This document shows positions 5,730 through 7,421 of a stretch of DNA of 7,421 bases, piece by piece. This DNA comes from Candidatus Latescibacterota bacterium. GTDB taxonomy: Bacteria; Latescibacterota; UBA2968; GCA-2709665. Location: positions 1-7,421 of the forward strand of contig JASLMQ010000642.1 of assembly GCA_030746455.1 (NCBI GenBank), given 5' to 3'. A program made the translations under genes and the position numbers. Every line of letters starts with the position of its first letter. Position 1 is the first letter of the stretch. The notes beneath the pieces were generated by a model. It did no database searches. It saw only the letters and a program-made list of their open reading frames with translations, and was not told where the DNA came from.

Positions 5730-6329
5730 TCAATCTGGCCGCGCCAGCAGCCAGTCGGCAGCCTCCAAGAGGTCCCCCGCCACGAAGGCGATGCGATCTC
5801 TCGACTCCCGATCCATCTCCGCGAGCGCCTCCTCACCGTAGCCTGTGCGCACGAGGATCGATCGGCACCCCGCGTTCCATCCCGTTTCAAGGTCGATGGT
5901 CTTATCGCCAATCATCACCGACCGGCTCAGATCGATGCCCAGCTCTTCTGCCGCCCGGTGAAGCAGGCCTGGCTTCGGCTTCCGGCAGGAGCAATCCTGA
6001 CGGTATGGCGGCTCGCCGTGGTCGGGATGGTGCGGGCAATAGCAGATCGCATCGACCTCCGCGTCTCCTGCCGCAAGCTGACGCCGCATCTCCTCGTGGA
6101 TCTCCACCAGCTGCGCCTCGGCCATCATCCCCCGCGCCACGGCCGATTGGTTGGTCACCACAACAACGGTGAATCCCGCCTCTCTCAACCGCGCGATTGC
6201 CTCCGCCGCACCAGGCAACAGGCGCATGTCCTCTACCCGCGTGAGGTAGTCCACCTCCTCATTGATCGTGCCGTCGCGGTCGAGGAAGACGGCGGGGCGT
6301 GGGGTACCGGCTGGGGGTGTCGGATTCAT
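5730..6329 (-). CDS. gmhB: D-glycero-D-manno-heptose-1,7-bisphosphate 7-phosphatase (HAD-IIIA)
   Basis: A 199-residue cytoplasmic HAD phosphatase of the GmhB/HisB-N type, the usual length for the family. It removes the C7 phosphate of heptose bisphosphate during synthesis of nucleotide-activated heptose for lipopolysaccharide core or other heptose glycans. Motif I is FLDRDGTINEE with nucleophile D17 and acid/base D19; motif II is VVTNQS (T59, N60); motif III includes CRKPKPG (K117); motif IV is IGDKTIDL with D142. The zinc-binding pattern CPH...CSC is intact (C98, H100, C113, C115), which favours GmhB over plain HAD enzymes. The alternative is the histidinol-phosphatase domain of HisB, but that is usually fused or placed in a his operon and none is seen. 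The ATG at 6329 has no clear ribosome site, and a repeat hairpin stands 10 nt upstream. Its neighbour, a lipid-linked sugar transferase remnant, also fits envelope glycan synthesis. Confidence 0.92.
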   Translation of the reverse strand: MNPTPPAGTPRPAVFLDRDGTINEEVDYLTRVEDMRLLPGAAEAIARLREAGFTVVVVTNQSAVARGMMAEAQLVEIHEEMRRQLAAGDAEVDAICYCPHHPDHGEPPYRQDCSCRKPKPGLLHRAAEELGIDLSRSVMIGDKTIDLETGWNAGCRSILVRTGYGEEALAEMDRESRDRIAFVAGDLLEAADWLLARPD

Positions 6330-6339
6330 GTATCCAAGG

Positions 6340-6393
6340 GAGCGCGGGGCTGAACCCCCGCGCTCAGATTACGAAGCCCGGCTTCGCCGGGCT
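6340..6393 (+). repeat. Composite palindromic repeat, copy D, 5' half
   Basis: Hairpin 1 has 10-bp arms GAGCGCGGGG (6340-6349) and CCCCGCGCTC (6356-6365) with loop CTGAAC, the same loop as in copy C. Hairpin 2 has 8-bp arms AGCCCGGC (6375-6382) and GCCGGGCT (6386-6393) with loop TTC. Compared with copies A and C the stem bases differ but pairing is kept, which suggests selection or origin on structure. The half ends there; the core does not follow as it does, 6 nt later, in A and C. In the gmhB transcript hairpin 1 would finish 10 nt before the start codon. Confidence 0.75.
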
Positions 6394-6433
6394 AGGTTGT
6401 CCGATGGTGATCGGTCAGCGCCCTTCTTGCGCC

Positions 6434-6442
6434 ATGATACCA
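6434..6442 (-). promoter_or_regulatory. Extended -10 promoter candidate for gmhB
   Basis: The minus strand reads TGGTATCAT (6442-6434): a TATCAT hexamer, one change from TATAAT, preceded by TGn. The -35 position 17 nt upstream (GCAGAC) is poor, as is usual for extended -10 promoters. Transcription would start near 6427 and give a leader of about 98 nt containing hairpins 1 and 2 of repeat copy D. Assignment is by sequence match only. Confidence 0.45.
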
Positions 6443-6586
6443 CAGCACTTTGACACGTCTGCCGGTCCTGGCGCTTGTCCCCAGCAGTCCTTCCTCTTTC
6501 CGATGCGGGAGCTTCCTGCCCCCCCGTCCGGACGCTTCACGGGTGCCAACGCACGCTTGAGGAAACCGCAGTGGGGGCGGTATTCC

Positions 6587-6649
6587 CAGCCCGACGAAGG
6601 AGGGGTTGGTGGTCCCTTAGCGCGGGGGTTCAGCCCCGCGCGACGCGTG
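6587..6649 (+). repeat. Composite palindromic repeat, copy D, 3' half
   Basis: The core beginning CAGCCCGACGAAGGAGGGG spans 6587-6609, differing from copy C at one base. Hairpin 3 follows with 8-bp arms GCGCGGGG (6620-6627) and CCCCGCGC (6634-6641) and loop GTTCAG. The terminal CGACGCGTG is at 6641-6649, identical to copies A and B. Together with the half at 6340-6393 it contains every part of the element, in the same order and orientation, but the two halves are 193 nt apart. Confidence 0.75.
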
Positions 6650-6717
6650 TCAGCACCCCACAGAGCACCACGCGGCTTTGCGGAGTTCCGTGATGTGGCA
6701 ATCTCCCCGCCTTGCCG

Positions 6718-7335
6718 TCACCCGTCCCCGGTCGCCCGTCGCTCTTCGTGATCCCGCCACCTCTTCTCAATCCACACCGTCGCACCGACCATAGCCACGA
6801 TCGTGAGACAGCCGAGCGCGATCCCTGCGCTCGAATACCCGAAGGCGACCAGATATCCCGACGCACCGAGGAGAAGCGTCGTGGCGGCAAACGCCAGATC
6901 GACGTGCAGGTGGCTCCAGCCCATGATGTTAAGGCGCTGGTAGAGGTGCGAGCGGTGGGCCAGGGTGATGTTCTCACGCCGAGCAAGTCGGCGGAAGATT
7001 GTGTAGACCGAATCGTAGAGGAAGGCGCCGAGGAAGAGACCGGTCACCACGAACGGGATCCCGTGACCCTCACCGATGATCGCGAAGGCCCCCAGCGTCA
7101 GCCCCAGGAAGTGACCTCCTGCGTCACCCATGAAGATTCGGGCGGGGGGTCGATTGAGGAAGAGGAAACCCAGCGCACCACCGGCAACGGCGGCGGAGAG
7201 CGGCGTGAGCACAGGAGCGAGCGTCACCGACAGGCCGCAGATCAGCGCCGCCACGAGCAAACCTTCACTCCCCGCGATGGCGTCGATCCCGTCCATGAAG
7301 TTGTAGAGGTTATGCTCCGCTACAAGCCACAGCAA
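6718..7335 (-). CDS. MraY/WecA-family polyprenyl-phosphate sugar-1-phosphate transferase, N-terminus missing
   Basis: The 205 visible residues are the C-terminal half of an integral membrane enzyme that moves a HexNAc-1-phosphate from a UDP-sugar to undecaprenyl phosphate to start O-antigen or exopolysaccharide synthesis. Diagnostic blocks are NLYNFMDGIDAIAG (residues 9-22), RIFMGDAGG (66-74) and the cytoplasmic loop HRSHLYQRL (127-135), which is closest to WbpL-type members. Hydrophobic spans are near 27-42, 45-60, 74-90, 93-110, 147-166 and 170-188. Intact family members have roughly 330 residues, so about 140-150 residues, including the Asp-Asp metal/substrate motif, are absent. The recorded start is a TTG (7335-7333) inside conserved sequence and is not a real start: in-frame TAG codons lie at 7341-7339 and 7359-7357. 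Either the gene is a pseudogene, or the last 80 bases of the window are wrong (for example a contig end). As it stands it should be inactive. Confidence 0.8.
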   Translation of the reverse strand: MLWLVAEHNLYNFMDGIDAIAGSEGLLVAALICGLSVTLAPVLTPLSAAVAGGALGFLFLNRPPARIFMGDAGGHFLGLTLGAFAIIGEGHGIPFVVTGLFLGAFLYDSVYTIFRRLARRENITLAHRSHLYQRLNIMGWSHLHVDLAFAATTLLLGASGYLVAFGYSSAGIALGCLTIVAMVGATVWIEKRWRDHEERRATGDG

Positions 7336-7421
7336 GGTCTACGGTAGCGCCAACGTCTAGAGCGCCACATCTCCCACTAAGGGAAGATTTACACGCCGCT
7401 GGACAACATCGGATCCTACCA
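7336..7421. other. Right-edge sequence that does not continue the transferase
   Basis: Homology to the transferase stops abruptly at about 7335. On the minus strand the next 86 bases carry two in-frame TAG codons, and the other two minus frames also fail to give family-like sequence. The stretch is somewhat richer in A and T than its surroundings. I recognise nothing in it on either strand. It could be foreign DNA at a deletion or insertion junction, or assembly error at a contig end. Confidence 0.5.

Larger units (their letters stand above)
6330..6717. other. Intergenic spacer upstream of gmhB with a split repeat
   Basis: No gene is supported in these 388 nt. The 5' half of the composite repeat (6340-6393) lies directly against the gmhB start, and the 3' half (6587-6649) lies near the end of the transferase gene. 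The 193 nt between them (6394-6586) hold an extended -10 promoter candidate for gmhB and otherwise nothing I recognise. No T-run terminator follows the transferase stop codon at 6718-6720. Confidence 0.7.

Noticed and set aside
5475..6353. A 292-codon plus-strand frame across the spacer and gmhB
   Set aside because: It covers the whole of gmhB in antisense. The gmhB motifs on the minus strand are unambiguous, and this frame shows no domain.
6450..6478. Plus-strand promoter starting with a perfect TTGACA at 6450-6455
   Set aside because: The hexamer at the correct -10 spacing is GCTTGT, and no plus-strand gene lies downstream.
367..6649. CRISPR array or phage attachment sites
   Set aside because: The repeats are few, irregularly spaced by hundreds to thousands of bases, internally palindromic and variable in sequence; no cas or integrase gene is present.

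Overview
The window is GC-rich bacterial DNA (roughly two-thirds GC by eye, not counted). It carries five protein genes, all read from the minus strand. From right to left, in the direction of transcription, they are: the C-terminal part of a WecA/WbpL-type (MraY-family) polyprenyl-phosphate sugar-1-phosphate transferase (6718-7335, N-terminal half missing); a GmhB-type heptose-bisphosphate phosphatase (5730-6329); a divergent GH13 alpha-amylase-superfamily enzyme (3104-5311); a heparinase II/III-family polysaccharide lyase (637-2589); and the N-terminal 99 residues of an SGNH/GDSL-type hydrolase that runs off the left edge (1-298).

The genes do not form a tight operon. The spacers are 338, 514, 418 and 388 nt long and contain no convincing genes, but three of them are filled with structured repeats. 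A composite palindromic element occurs as copies A (367-493), B (2714-2789, internally deleted), C (2931-3059) and D (6340-6393 plus 6587-6649, split). It consists of a 5' hairpin, a short AGCCC...GGGCT hairpin, a conserved CAGCCCGACGRAGGAGGG core and a 3' hairpin. A second family, starting GTCATTGCGAGCC and folding into an 8-bp stem, occurs twice (562-601 and 2858-2897). The fourth spacer has different small repeats: a 13-bp direct repeat in the GH13 leader and a 7-bp tandem array behind gmhB.

Two promoters are credible. One is a near-perfect sigma70 promoter (TTGACA, 17 nt, TATATT) 99 nt upstream of the GH13 start. The other is an extended -10 element 105 nt upstream of gmhB. Both imply leaders of about 90-100 nt, and the gmhB leader contains half of a repeat element. 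Neither gene has a good Shine-Dalgarno sequence, whereas the lyase has a clear AGGAG.

Functionally, the two right-hand genes point to a Gram-negative-type envelope polysaccharide pathway (lipid-linked sugar initiation and heptose supply). The three left-hand genes look like carbohydrate-active enzymes: alpha-glucan, uronate-containing polysaccharide and ester/acetyl removal. The lyase and the GH13 enzyme have no visible signal peptide, so they may act in the cytoplasm. The source is probably an uncultured Gram-negative bacterium. High GC, repeat-packed spacers and this enzyme mix would fit candidate phyla such as Latescibacterota, Poribacteria or Gemmatimonadota-like lineages, but this is inference and no gene here fixes the taxonomy. 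I see no CRISPR array, tRNA, rRNA, transposase or phage gene. The most interesting material is the intergenic repeat system, not a new gene cluster.
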